A DNA stretch of 64,000 nucleotides from Melieria omissa. Taxonomy: Eukaryota; Arthropoda; Insecta; Diptera; Ulidiidae. The translations under genes were made by a program, and so were the position numbers. Of this stretch, positions 49,901-63,400 are shown in pieces (position 1 is the first letter of the stretch; each line of letters opens with the position of its first letter). Below the pieces are notes generated by a model. The model worked only from the letters and a program-made list of their open reading frames with translations. It had not been told where the DNA came from and searched no databases. Where the stretch lies: assembly GCA_963971225.1 (NCBI GenBank), contig CAXARI010000032.1:372001-436000 (forward strand), given 5' to 3'.

Positions 49901-50655
49901 CAGCCCCCACACGTGTTGCTTCGTTGCTGTCACAACAACGACTGATTGAAAGAATGCACCTCTGGTCTATATAACCAATCAAATGCTTGTGGAACCTAAG
50001 TACGCACAATCATAATAATAATTGATTGGCACGACAGCCCGCTTACGCGAGACTAAGGCCTAGCTTCCCGCAACCACCCGTGTTGTGCGTGTGAATTTTG
50101 TACGCGGGTGGAAGGGACCTACAGTTTTATGCCGGTTCCGAACGGCAGGTTGGGAGCTTTTTCATAGGCAATTTTTACTCTCAGAGGTTTGCCATTTCCA
50201 GCTGAGAGGACAGCCACCGAAAGAGAAAACGAGTTTCCCGTTATTTTTTTTTAGGTGTTACTACATGCAGAATTCGAACTAGCGTCGCTCTGCATGCGAC
50301 TCGCTTGGACCGCGCACTAACCAACTGAGCCACGGCGGCTGTCTACTACTCTACTTACTATTCGGCAATCATGAACAGATCGATGCGCAAGAGTGACATT
50401 AAATGGCTGCCGCGGAGCCCCCACACGTGTTGCTTCGTTGCTGTCACAACAACGACTGATTGAAAGAGTTTACCTCTGATCTATATAACCAATCAAATGC
50501 TTGTGGAACCTAAGTACGCACAATCACTTTAATCAAAATGGCGTCAAAATTAAGCCAGAGTGACCACCTTTCACCAATTTGGTAAATAAAAAAAATATCC
50601 CACCGGCAGCATGATCGAAATTATGGCTCTTAAATCTCGACCCGTTAACGGATTT
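46982..50655. repeat. three-monomer higher-order repeat, copy 2, with SINE
   Basis: Monomers start at 46982, 48179 and 49352, with the same diagnostic variants as copy 1. The third is rearranged. Subunit 2 jumps at about 49666 (TACACACCCAAAAAA) into the hAT part. The monomer is then broken by a SINE at 50012, resumes in subunit 3 at 50355 and jumps again at about 50411 to the hAT part. Total length is 1304 bp. Confidence 0.85.
50012..50340 (-). mobile_element. tRNA-derived SINE, copy 1 (about 329 bp)
   Basis: On the minus strand it starts AGCCGCCGTGGCTCAG at 50340. It has a perfect RNA polymerase III A box, TGGCTCAGTTGG (50321-50332), and a B box AGTTCGAATTC (50270-50280), close to GGTTCGANTCC. 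A non-tRNA body follows and the 3' end is an ATT-repeat tail (50012-50022). There is no acceptor stem or clover-leaf completion, so it is not a tRNA gene. A 65-residue plus-strand frame across it is not coding. The flanks are different satellite positions, so no target duplication can be read; 14 bp (50341-50354) beyond the head are not satellite. Confidence 0.82.
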
Positions 50656-52981
50656 TAATAATATTATGCCTTATTATTTAGCTAGACTCGTATGCTTTCT
50701 ATAATGGTATCAATCATCCTTCTATACCCCAAGGTTCGAAAGCAAATCGATTTGGAACGGTGACTTTGAAAAAATTGCTACTTGGGTGCAACCACTAAAA
50801 TGCTTGTCAACACCAAATGCATAAGTGCATATTAATAATTTACCCCTTACAATTTAGCCAGAGTCTTATGCTTTCTATATTGGTCCCTAACTTTTCATTA
50901 TCCTTCAGGAATAATGAGCATATCGATGCGCAAGGAAAATATTGAAAAACTGCCTATTACAAAATACACACTCACCACTAAAGTGCTTATAGATTCCAAA
51001 CGGTATGGGTTACGTTAATAAAAAACCCCTTAAAATGTAGCTAGAGATTGCAGCTTTATCAAATTAAATCAATAATTTGATTACTATTCGGCAATCATGA
51101 ACAGATCGATGCGCAAGAGTGACATTAAATGGCTGCCTACTGCAAAATCGATAAAATGCTTGTAAAATATGATGATTCTAGGTTTATAGAAAAAATAATA
51201 ACCTTAAAACCTAGCTGGAGTTTTGAGCTTTCATAAATGGGGTCAATCTTCTCGCTATCTCAAATAATGCAGGAGAATTTCGTTGTGGAAAAGTGATATC
51301 GACCACATGATACATCTATATCAGGGGTGCCCAAAATGTTCTTATGGAAAAGCACAAACCAATACATGTAAAGTTGCCCAAAAAATTCAAACAAATTATT
51401 TAATTAATTAATTAGTTGAAAGCACATTGTGCATTTCGCTTGACCCTTAAAATTATAAGTGAAAAAAATATAATGTCCCCATTTGTCATTGCCGAAAGGC
51501 CAACCAATCGCCAAAACAAAAACTACAACAACAAAAGCATCTAATTTTTTTTCATACATAGAATTTCTTGAGGCAACAAAACAAAAATCCGCGCAGCCCC
51601 CACACGTGTTGCTTCGTTGCTGTCACAACAACGACTGATTGAAAGAATGCACCTCTGATCTATATAACCAATCAAATGCTTGTGGAACCTAAGTACGCCT
51701 AATCACTTTAATCAAAATGGCGTCAAAATTAAGCCAGAGTGACCACCTTTCACCAATTTGGTAAATCTCTCTGTTAAATCTCGACCCGTTAACGGATTTT
51801 AATAATATTATGCCTTATGATTTAGCTAGACTCGTATGCTTTCTATAATGGTATCAATCATCCTTCTATACCCCAAGGTTCGAAAGCAAATCGATTTGGA
51901 ACGGTGACTTTGAAAAAATTGCTACTTGGGTTCAACCACTAAAATGCTTGTCAACACCAAATGCATAAGTGCATATTAATAATTGACCCCTTAAAATTTA
52001 GCCAGAGTCTTATGCTTTTTATAATGGTCCTTAACTTTTCACTATCCTTCAGGAATAATGAGCATATCGATGCGCAAGGATAATATTGAAAAACTGCCTA
52101 TTACAAAATACACACTCACCACTAAAGTGCTTATAGATTCCAAACGGTATGGGCTACGTTGATAAAAAAACCCCTTAAAATGTAGCTAGAGATTGCAGCT
52201 TTATCAAATTAAATCAATAATTGCATTACTATTCGGCAATCATGAACAGATCGATGCGCAAGAGTGACATTAAATGGCTGCCTACTGCAAAATCGATAAA
52301 ATGCTTGTAAAATATGATGATTCTAGGTTTATAGAAAAAATAATAACCTTAAAACCTAGCTGGAGTTTTGAGCTTTCATAAATGGGGTCAATCTTCTCGC
52401 TATCTCAAATAATGAAGGAGAATTTCGTTGTGGAAAAGTGATATCGACCACATGATACATCTATATCAGGGGTGCCCAAAATCTTCTTATGGAAAAGCAA
52501 AAACCAATACATGTAAAGTTGCCCAAAAAAAATGCAAACAAATTATTTAATTAGTTGAATTAGTTGAAAGCACATTGTGCATTTCGCTTGACCCTTAAAA
52601 TTATAAGTGAAAAAAATATAATGTTCCCATTTGTCATTGCCGAAAGGCCAACCAATCGCCAAAACAAAAACTACAACAACAAAAGCATCTAATTTTTTTT
52701 CATACATACAATTTCTTGAGGCAACAAAACAAAAATCCGCGCAGCCCCCACACGTGTTGCTTCGTTGCTGTCACAACAACGACTGCTTGAAAGAATGCAC
52801 CTCTGATCTTATAATCAATCAAATGCTTGTGGAACCTAAGTGCGCACAATCACTTTAATAAAAATGGCGTCAAAATTAAGCCAGAGTGACCACCTTTCAC
52901 CAATTTGGTAAATAAAAAAAATATCCCACCGGCAGCATGATCGAAATTATGGCTGTTAAATCTCGACCGGTTAAAGGATTT
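50656..52981. repeat. two satellite monomers
   Basis: Monomers start at 50656 (1144 bp) and 51800 (1182 bp). The first has lost about 37 bp in subunit 5 (GGTAAATCTCTCTGTTAAATC). Both recur at 60415 and 61559. Confidence 0.9.
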
Positions 52982-54371
52982 TAATAATATTATGCCTTAT
53001 TATTTAGCTAGACTCGTATGCTTTCTATAATGGTATCAATCATCCTTCTATACCCCAAGGTTCGAAAGCAAATCGATTTGGAACGGTGACTTTGAAAAAA
53101 TTGCTACTTGGGTGCAACCACTAAAATGCTTGTCAACACCAAATGCATAAGTGCATTTTAATAATTGACCCCTTAAAATTTAGCCAGAGTCTTATGCTTT
53201 CTATATTGGTCCCTAGCTTTTCATTATCCTTCAGGAATAATGAGCATATCGATGCGCCAGGATAACATTGAAAAACTGCCTATTACAAAATACACGCTCA
53301 CCACTAAAGTGCTTATAGATTCCAAACGGTATGGGCTACATTAATAAAAAACCCCTTAAAAGGTAGCTAGAGATTGCAGCTTTATCAAATTAAATCAATA
53401 ATTTGATTACTATTCGGCAATCATGAACAGATCGATGCGCAAGAGTGACATTAAATGGCTGCCTACTGCCAAATCGATAAAATGCTTGTAAAATATGATG
53501 ATTCTAGGTTTATATAAAAAATAATAACCTTAGAACCTAGCTGGATTTTTGAGCTTTCATAAATGGGGTCAATCTTCTCGCTATCTCAGATAATGCAGGA
53601 GAATTTCGTTGTGGAAAAGTGATATCGACCACATGATACATCTATATCAGGGGTGCCCAAAATCTTCTTATGGAAAAGCAAAAACCAATACATTTAAAGT
53701 TGCCCAAAAAAAATGCAAACAAATTATTTAATTAATTGAATTAGTTGAAAGCACATTGTGCATTTCGCTTGACCCTTAAAATTATAAGTGAAAAAAATAT
53801 AATGTTCCCATTTGACATTGCCGAAAGGCCAACCAATCGCCAACACAAAAACGCATACACACAAGAAAATCTTCTTATGGAAAAGCAAAAACCAATACAT
53901 GTAAAGTTGACCAAAAAAAAATGCAAACAAATTATTTAATTAGTTGAATTAGTTGAAAGCACATTGTGCATTTCGCTTGACCCTTAAAATTATAAGTGAA
54001 AAAAATATAATGTTCCCATTTGTCATTGCCGAAAGGCCAACCAATCGCCAAAACAAAAACTACAACAACAAAAGCATCTAATTTTTTTTCATACATACAA
54101 TTTCTTGAGGCAACAAAACAAAAATCCGCGCAGCCCCCACACGTGTTGCTTCGTTGCTGTCACAACAACGACTGATTGAAAGAATGCACCTCTGATCTAT
54201 ATAATCAATCAAATGCTTGTGGAACCTAAGTACGCACAATCACTTTAATCAAAATGGCGTCAAAATTAAGCCAGAGTGACCACCTTTCACCAATTTGGTA
54301 AATAAAAAAAATATCCCACCGGCAGCATGATCGAAATTATGGCTGTTAAATCTCGACCCGTTAACGGATTT
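52982..54371. repeat. 1390-bp monomer with internal tandem duplication
   Basis: About 207 bp of the hAT segment is duplicated in tandem: AATCTTCTTATGG occurs at 53661 and again at 53868. The join is ACACAAGAAAATCTTC. The left copy is the 16-bp-longer hAT form and the right copy the shorter one, so the event probably joined two monomer types. Confidence 0.87.
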
Positions 54372-56733
54372 TAATAATATTATGCCTTATTATTTAGCTA
54401 GACTCGTATGCTTTCTATAATGGTATCAATCATCCTTCTATACCCCAAGGTTCGAAAGCAAATCGATTTGGAACGGTGACTTTGAAAAAATTGCTACTTG
54501 GGTTCAACCACTAAAATGCTTGTCAACACCAAATGCATAAGTGCATATTAATAATTGACCCCTTAAAATTTAGCCAGAGTCTTATGCTTTTTATATTGGT
54601 CCTTAACTTTTCATTATCCTTTAGGAATAATGAGCATATCGATGCGCAAGGATAATATTGAAAAACTGCCTATTACAAAATACACACTCACCACTAAAGT
54701 GCTTATAGATTCCAAACGGTATGGGTTACGTTAATAAAAAACCCCTTAAAATGTAGCTAGAGATTGCAGCTTTATCAAATTAAATCAATAATTTGATTAC
54801 TATTAGGCAATCATGAACAGATCGATGCGCAAGAGTGACATTAAATGGCTGCCTACTGCAAAATCGATAAAATGCTTGTAAAATATGATGATTCTAGGTT
54901 TATAGAAAAAATAATAACCTTAAAACCTAGCTGGAGTTTTGAGCTTTCATAAATGGGGTCAATCTTCTCGCTATCTCAGATAATGCAGGAGAATTTTGTT
55001 GTGGAAAAGTGATATCGACCACATGATACATCTATATCAGGGGTGCCCAAAATCTTCTTATGGAAAAGCAAAAACCAATACATTTAAAGTTGCCCAAAAA
55101 AATGCAAACAAATTATTTAATTAATTGAATTAGTTGAAAGCACATTGTGCATTTCGCTTGACCCTTAAAATTATAAGTGAAAAAAATATAATGTTCCCAT
55201 TTGTCATTGCCGAAAGGCCAACCAATCGCCAAAACAAAAACTACAACAACAAAAGCATCTAATTTTTTTTCATACATACAATTTCTTGAGGCAACAAAAC
55301 AAAAATCCGCGCAGCCCCCACACGTGTTGCTTCGTTGCTGTCACAACAACGACTGATTGAAAGAATGCACCTCTGATCTATATAATCAATCAAATGCTTG
55401 TGGAACCTAAGTACGCACAATCACTTTAATCAAAATGGCGTCAAAATTAAGCCAGAGTGACCACCTTTCACCAATTTGGTAAATAAAAAAAATATCCCAC
55501 CGGCAGCATGATCGAAATTATGGCTGTTAAATCTCGACCCGTTAACGGATTTTAATAATATTATGCCTTATTATTTAGCTAGACTCGTATGCTTTCTATA
55601 ATGGTATCAATCATCCTTCTATACCCCAAGGTTCGAAAGCAAATCGATTTGGAACGGTGACTTTGAAAAAATTGCTACTTGGGTGCAACCACTAAAATGC
55701 TTGTCAACACCAAATGCATAAGTGCATATTAATAATTGACCCCTTAAAATTTAGCCAGAGTCTTATGCTTTCTATATTGGTCCCTAACTTTTCATTATCC
55801 TTCAGGAATAATGAGCATATCGATGCGCACGATAACATTGAAAAACTGCCTATTACAAAATACACACTCACCACTAAAGTGCTTATAGATTCCAAACGGT
55901 ATGGGTTACGTTAATAAAAAAACCCCTTAAAATGTAGCTAGAGATTGCAGCTTTATCAAATTAAATCAATAATTTGATTACTATTAGGCAATCATGAACA
56001 GATCGATGCGCAAGAGTGACATTAAATGGCTGCCTACTGCAAAATCGATAAAATGCTTGTAAAATATGATGATTCTAGGTTTATAGAAAAAATAATAACC
56101 TTAAAACCTAGCTGGAGTTTTGAGCTTTCATAAATGGGGTCAATCTTCTCGCTATCTCAAATAATGCAGGAGAATTTCGTTGTGGAAAAGTGATATCGAC
56201 CACATGATACATCTATATCAGGGGTGCCCAAAATCTTCTTATGGAAAAGCAAAAACCAATACATGTAAAGTTGCCCAAAAAACATGCAAACAAATTATTT
56301 AATTAGTTGAATTAGTTGAAAGCACATTGTGCATTTCGCTTGACCCTTAAAATTATAAGTGAAAAAAATATAATGTTCCCATTTGTCATTGCCGAAAGGC
56401 CAACCAATCGCCAAAACAAAAACTACAACAACAAAAGCATCTAATTTTTTTTCATACATAGAATTTCTTGAGCAAACAAAACAAAAATCCGCGCAGCCCC
56501 ACACGTGTTGCTTCGTTGCTGTCACAACAACGACTGATTGAAAAAATGCACCTCTGATCTATATAACCAATCAAATGCTTGTGGAACCTAAGTACGCACA
56601 ATCACTTTAATCAAAATGGCGTCAAAATTAAGCCAGAGTGACCACCTTTCACCAATTTGGTAAATAAAAAAAATATCCCACCGGCAGCATGATCGAATTT
56701 ATGGCTGTTAAATCTCGACCCGTTAACGGATTT
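54372..56733. repeat. two satellite monomers
   Basis: Monomers start at 54372 and 55553, each 1181 bp. The second matches 42251-43431 including AAAAAACATGCAAAC and GAGCAAACAAAAC. Confidence 0.9.
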
Positions 56734-59700
56734 TAATAATATTATGCCTTATTATTTAGCTAGACTCGTATGCTTTCTATAATGGTATCAATCATCCTTC
56801 TATACCCCAAGGTTCGAAAGCAAATCGATTTGGAACGGTGACTTTGAAAAAATTGCTACTTGGGTGCAATCACAAAAATGCTTGTCAACACCAAATGCAT
56901 AAGTGCATATTAATAATTGACCCCTTAAAATTTAGCCAGAGTCTTATGCTTTTTATATTGGTCCCTAACTTTTCATTATCCTTCAGGAATATTGAGCATA
57001 TCGATGCGCAAGGATAACATTGAAAAACTGCCTATTACAAAATACACACTCACCACTAAAGTGCTTATAGATTCCAAACGGTATGGGTTACGTTAATAAA
57101 AAACCCCTTAAAATGTAGCTAGAGATTGCAGCTTTATCAAATTAAATCAATAATTTGATTACTATTCGGCAATCATGAACAGATCGATGCGCAAGAGTGA
57201 CATTAAATGGCTGCCTACTGCAAAATCGATAAAATGCTTGTAAAATATGATGATTCTAGGTTTATAGAAAAAATAATAACCTAAAAACCTAGCTGGAGTT
57301 TTGAGCTTTCATAAATGGGGTCAATCTTCTCGCTATCTCAGATAATGCAGGAGAATTTTGTTGTGGAAAAGTGATATCGACCACATGATAGATCTATATC
57401 AGGGGTGCCCAAAATCTTCTTATGGAAAAGCAAAAACCAATACATTTAAAGTTGCCCAAAAAAATGCAAACAAATTATTTAATTAATTGAATTAGTTTAA
57501 AGCACATTGTGCATTTCGCTTGACCCTTAAAATTATAAGTGAAAAAAATATAATGTTCCCATTTGACATTGCCGAAAGGCCAACCAATCGCCAACACAAA
57601 AAAGCATACACACAAAAACTACAACAACAAAAGCATCTAATTTTTTTTCATACATAGAATTTCTTGAGGCAACAAAAGAAAAATCCGCGCAGCCCCCACA
57701 CGTGTTGCTTCGTTGCTGTCACAACAACGACTGATTGAAAGAATGCACCTCTGATCTATATAACCAATCAAATGCTTGTGGAACCTAAGTACGCACAATC
57801 ACTTTAATAAAAATGGCGTCAAAATTAAGCCAGAGTGACCACCTTTCACCAATTTGGTAAATAAAAAAAATATCCCACCGCCAGCATGATCGAAATTATG
57901 GCTGTTAAATCTCGACCCGTTAACGGATTTTAATAATATTATGCCTTATTATTTAGCTAGACTCGTATGCTTTCTATAATGGTATCAATCATTCTTCTAT
58001 ACCCCAAGGTTCGAAAGCAAATCGATTTGGAACGGTGACTTTGAAAAAATTGCTACTTGGGTGCAACCACTAAAATGCTTGTCAACACCAAATGCATAAG
58101 TGCATTTTAATAATAGACCCCTTAAAATTTAGCCAGAGTCTTATGCTTTCTATATTGGTCCCTACCTTTTCATTATCCTTCAGGAATAATGAGCATATCG
58201 ATGCGCAAGGATAACATTGAAAAACTGCCTATTACAAAATACACACTCACCACTAAAGTGCTTATAGATTCCAAACGGTATGGGTTACGTTAATAAAAAA
58301 TCCCTTAAAATGTAGCTAGAGATTGCAGCTTTATCAAATTAAATCAATAATTTGATTACTATTCGGCAATCATGAACAGATCGATGCGCAAGAGTGACAT
58401 TAAATGGCTGCCTACTGCAAAATCGATAAAATGCTTGTAAAATATGATGATTCTAGGTTTATAGAAAAAATAATAACCTTAAAACCTAGCTGGGGTTTTG
58501 AGCTTTCATAAATGGGGTCAATCTTCTCGCTATCTCAAATAATGCAGGAGAATTTCGTTGTGGAAAAGTGATATCGACCACATGATACATCTATATCAGG
58601 GGTGCCCAAAGTCTTCTTATGGAAAAGCAAAAACCAATACATTTAAACTTGCCCAAAAAAATGCAAACAAATTATTTAATTAATTGAATTAGTTGAAAGC
58701 ACATTGTGCATTTCGCTTGACCCTTAAAATTATAAGTGAAAAAAATATAATGTTCCCATTTGTCATTGCCGAAAGGCCAACCAATCGCCAAAACAAAAAC
58801 TACAACAACAGAAGCATCTAATTTTTTTTCATACATAGAATTTCTTGAGGCAATAAAACAAAAATCCGCGCAGCCCCCACACGTGTTGCTTCGTTGCTGT
58901 CACAACAACGACTGATTGAAAGAATGCACCTCTGATCTATATAATCAATCAAATGCTTGTGGAACCTAAGTACGCACAATCACTTTAATCAAAATGGCGT
59001 CAAAATTAAGCCAGAGTGACCACCTTTCACCAATTTGGTAAATAAAAAAATATCCCACCGGCAGCATGATCGAAATTATGGCTGATAAATCTCGACCCGT
59101 TAACGGATTTTAATAATATTATGCCTTATTATTTAGCTAGACTCGTATGCTTTCTATAATGGTATCAATCATCCTTCTATACCCCAAGGTTCGAAAGCAA
59201 ATCGATTTGGAACGGTGACTTTGAAAAAATTGCTACTTGGGTGCAACCACTAAAATGCTTGTCAACACCAAATGCATAAGTGCATATTAATAATTGACCC
59301 CTTAAAATTTAGCCAGAGTCTTATGCTTTCTATATTGGTCCCTACCTTTTCATTATCCTTCAGGAATAATGAGCATATCGATGCGCAAGGATAACATTGA
59401 AAAACTGCCTATTACAAAATACACACCCAAAAAAATACATGCCCAAAAAATGCAAACAAATTATTTAATTAATTGAATTAGTTGAAAGCACATTGTGCAT
59501 TTCGCTTGACCCTTAAAATTATAAATGAAAAAAATATTATGTTCCCATTTGTCATTGCCGAAAGGCCAACCAATCGCCAAAACAAAAACTACAACAACAA
59601 AAGCATCTAATTTTTTTTCATACATAGAATTTCTTGAGGCAACAAAACAAAAATCCGCGCAGCCCCCACACGTGTTGCTTCGTTGCTGTCACAACAACGA

Positions 59701-60414
59701 CTGATTGAAAGAATGCACCTCTGATCTATATAACCAATCAAATGCTTGTGGAACCTAAGTACGCACAATCATAATAATAATTGATTGGCACGACAGCCCG
59801 CTTACGCGAGACTAAGGCCTAGCTTCCCGCAACCACCCGTGTTGTGCGTGTGAATTTTGTACGCGGGTGGAAGGGACCTACAGTTTTATGCCGGTTCCGA
59901 ACGGCAGGTTGGGAGCTTTTTCATAGGCAATTTTTACTCTCAGAGGTTTGCCATTTCCAGCTGAGAGGACAGCCACCGAAAGAGAAAACGAGTTTCCCGT
60001 TATTTTTTTTTAGGTGTTACTACATGCAGAATTCGAACTAGCGTCGCTCTGCATGCGACTCGCTTGGACCGCGCACTAACCAACTGAGCCACGGCGGCTG
60101 TCTACTACTCTACTTACTATTCGGCAATCATGAACAGATCGATGCGCAAGAGTGACATTAAATGGCTGCCGCGGAGCCCCCACACGTGTTGCTTCGTTGC
60201 TGTCACAACAACGACTGATTGAAAGAGTTTACCTCTGATCTATATAACCAATCAAATGCTTGTGGAACCTAAGTACGCACAATCACTTTAATCAAAATGG
60301 CGTCAAAATTAAGCCAGAGTGACCACCTTTCACCAATTTGGTAAATAAAAAAAATATCCCACCGGCAGCATGATCGAAATTATGGCTGTTAAATCTCGAC
60401 CCGTTAACGGATTT
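56734..60414. repeat. three-monomer higher-order repeat, copy 3, with SINE
   Basis: Monomers start at 56734, 57931 and 59111. It matches 46982-50655 at spacings of 9752-9759 bp, including both rearrangement joins and the SINE. Confidence 0.88.
59771..60099 (-). mobile_element. tRNA-derived SINE, copy 2
   Basis: Same SINE, flanks and rearranged monomer as the copy at 50012, 9759 bp away. It arose by segmental duplication, not by a second insertion. Confidence 0.82.
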
Positions 60415-63400
60415 TAATAATATTATGCCTTATTATTTAGCTAGACTCGTATGCTTTCTATAATGGTATCAATCATCCTTCTATACCCCAAGGTTCGAAA
60501 GCAAATCGATTTGGAACGGTGACTTTGAAAAAATTGCTACTTGGGTGCAACCACTAAAATGCTTGTCAACACCAAATGCATAAGTGCATATTAATAATTT
60601 ACCCCTTACAATTTAGCCAGAGTCTTATGCTTTCTATATTGGTCCCTAACTTTTCATTATCCTTCAGGAATAATGAGCATATCGATGCGCAAGGATAACA
60701 TTGAAAAACTGCCTATTACAAAATACACACTCACCACTAAAGTGCTTATAGATTCCAAACGGTATGGGTTACGTTAATAAAAAACCCCTTAAAATGTAGC
60801 TAGAGATTGCAGCTTTATCAATTTAAATCAATAATTTGATTACTATTCGGCAATCATGAACAGATCGATGCGCAAGAGTGACATTAAATGGCTGCCTACT
60901 GCAAAATCGATAAAATGCTTGTAAAATATGATGATTCTAGGTTTATAGAAAAAATAATAACCTTAAAACCTAGCTGGAGTTTTGAGCTTTCATAAATGGG
61001 GTCAATCTTCTCGCTATCTCAAATAATGCAGGAGAATTTCGTTGTGGAAAAGTGATATCGACCACATGATACATCTATATCAGGGGTGCCCAAAATGTTC
61101 TTATGGAAAAGCACAAACCAATACATGTAAAGTTGCCCAAAAAATTCAAACAAATTATTTAATTAATTAATTAGTTGAAAGCACATTGTGCATTTCGCTT
61201 GACCCTTAAAATTATAAGTGAAAAAAATATAATGTTCCCATTTGTCATTGCCGAAAGGCCAACCAATCGCCAAAACAAAAACTACAACAACAAAAGCATC
61301 TAATTTTTTTTCGTACATAGAATTTCTTGAGGCAACAAAACAAAAATCCGCGCAGCCCCCACACGTGTTGCTTCGTTGCTGTCACAACAACGACTGATTG
61401 AAAGAATGCACCTCTGATCTATATAACCAATCAAATGCTTGTGGAACCTAAGTACGCCTAATCACTTTAATCAAAATGGCGTCAAAATTAAGCCAGAGTG
61501 ACCACCTTTCACCAATTTGGTAAATCTCTCTGTTAAATCTCGACCCGTTAACGGATTTTAATAATATTATGCCTTATGATTTAGCTAGACTCGTATGCTT
61601 TCTATAATGGTATCAATCATCCTTCTATACCCCAAGGTTCGAAAGCAAATCGATTTGGAACGGTGACTTTGAAAAAATTGCTACTTGGGTTCAACCACTA
61701 AAATGCTTGTCAACACCAAATGCATAAGTGCATATTAATAATTGACCCCTTAAAATTTAGCCAGAGTCTTATGCTTTTTATATTGGTCCTTAACTTTTCA
61801 CTATCCTTCAGGAATAATGAGCATATCGATGCGCAAGGATAATATTGAAAAACTGCCTATTACAAAATACACACTCACCACTAAAGTGCTTATAGATTCC
61901 AAACGGTATGGGCTACGTTGATAAAAAAACCCCTTAAAATGTAGCTAGAGATTGCAGCTTTATCAAATTAAATCAATAATTGCATTACTATTCGGCAATC
62001 ATGAACAGATCGATGCGCAAGAGTGACATTAAATGGCTGCCTACTGCAAAATCGATAAAATGCTTGTAAAATATGATGATTCTAGGTTTATATAAAAAAT
62101 AATAACCTTAGAACCTAGCTGGATTTTTGAGCTTTCATAAATGGGGTCAATCTTCTCGCTATCTCAGATAATGCAGGAGAATTTCGTTGTGGAAAAGTGA
62201 TATCGACCACATGATACATCTATATCAGGGGTGCCCAAAATCTTCTTATGGAAAAGCAAAAACCAATACATTTAAAGTTGCCCAAAAAAAATGCAAACAA
62301 ATTATTTAATTAATTGAATTAGTTGAAAGCACATTGTGCATTTCGCTTGACCCTTAAAATTATAAGTGAAAAAAATATAATGTTCCCATTTGACATTGCC
62401 GAAAGGCCAACCAATCGCCAACACAAAAACGCATACACACAAGAACTACAACAACAAAAGCATCTAATTTTTTTCATACATAGAATTTCTTTAGGCAACA
62501 AAACAAAAATCCGCGCAGCCCCCACACGTGTTGCTTCGTTGCTGTCACAACAACGACTGATTGAAAGAATGCACCTCTGATCTATATAACCAATCAAATG
62601 CTTGTGCAACCTAAGTACGCACAATCACTTTAATCAAAATGGCGTCAAAATTAAGCCAGAGTGACACCCTTTCACCAATTTGGTAAATAAAAAAAATATC
62701 CCACCGCCAGCATGATCGAAATTATGGCTGTTAAATCGCGACCCGTTAACGGATTTTAATAATATTATGCCTTATTATTTAGCTAGACTCGTATGCTTTC
62801 TATAATGGTATCAATCATCCTTCTATACCCCAAGGTTCGAAAGCACCTTGGATTTGGAACGGTGACTTTGAAAAAATTGCTACTTGGGTTCAACCACTAA
62901 AATGCTTGTCAACACCAAATGCATAAGTGCATATTAATAATTGACCCCTTAAAATTTAGCCAGAGTCTTATGCTTTTTATATTGGTCCTTAACTTTTCAG
63001 TATCCTTCAGGAATAATGAGCATATCGATGCGCAAGGATAATATTGAAAAACTGCCTATTACAAAATACACACTCACCACTAAAGTGCTTATAGATTCCA
63101 AACGGTATGGGCTACGTTGATAAAAAACCCCTTAAAATGTAGCTAGAGATTGCAGCTTTATCAAATTAAATCAATAATTGCATTACTATTCAGCAATCAT
63201 GAACAGATCGATGCGCAAGAGTGACATTAAATGGCTGCCTACTGCAAAATCGATAAAATGCTTGTAAAATATGATGATTCTAGGTTTATAGAAAAAATAA
63301 TAACCTTAAAACCTAGCTGGAGTTTTGAGCTTTCATAAATGGGGTCAATCTTCTCGCTATCTCAAATAATGAAGGAGAATTTCGTTGTGGAAAAGTGATA

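Noticed and set aside
50258..50340. A functional tRNA gene in the SINE head
   Set aside because: A and B boxes are present but there is no matching acceptor stem or continuous clover leaf; it is a SINE promoter.
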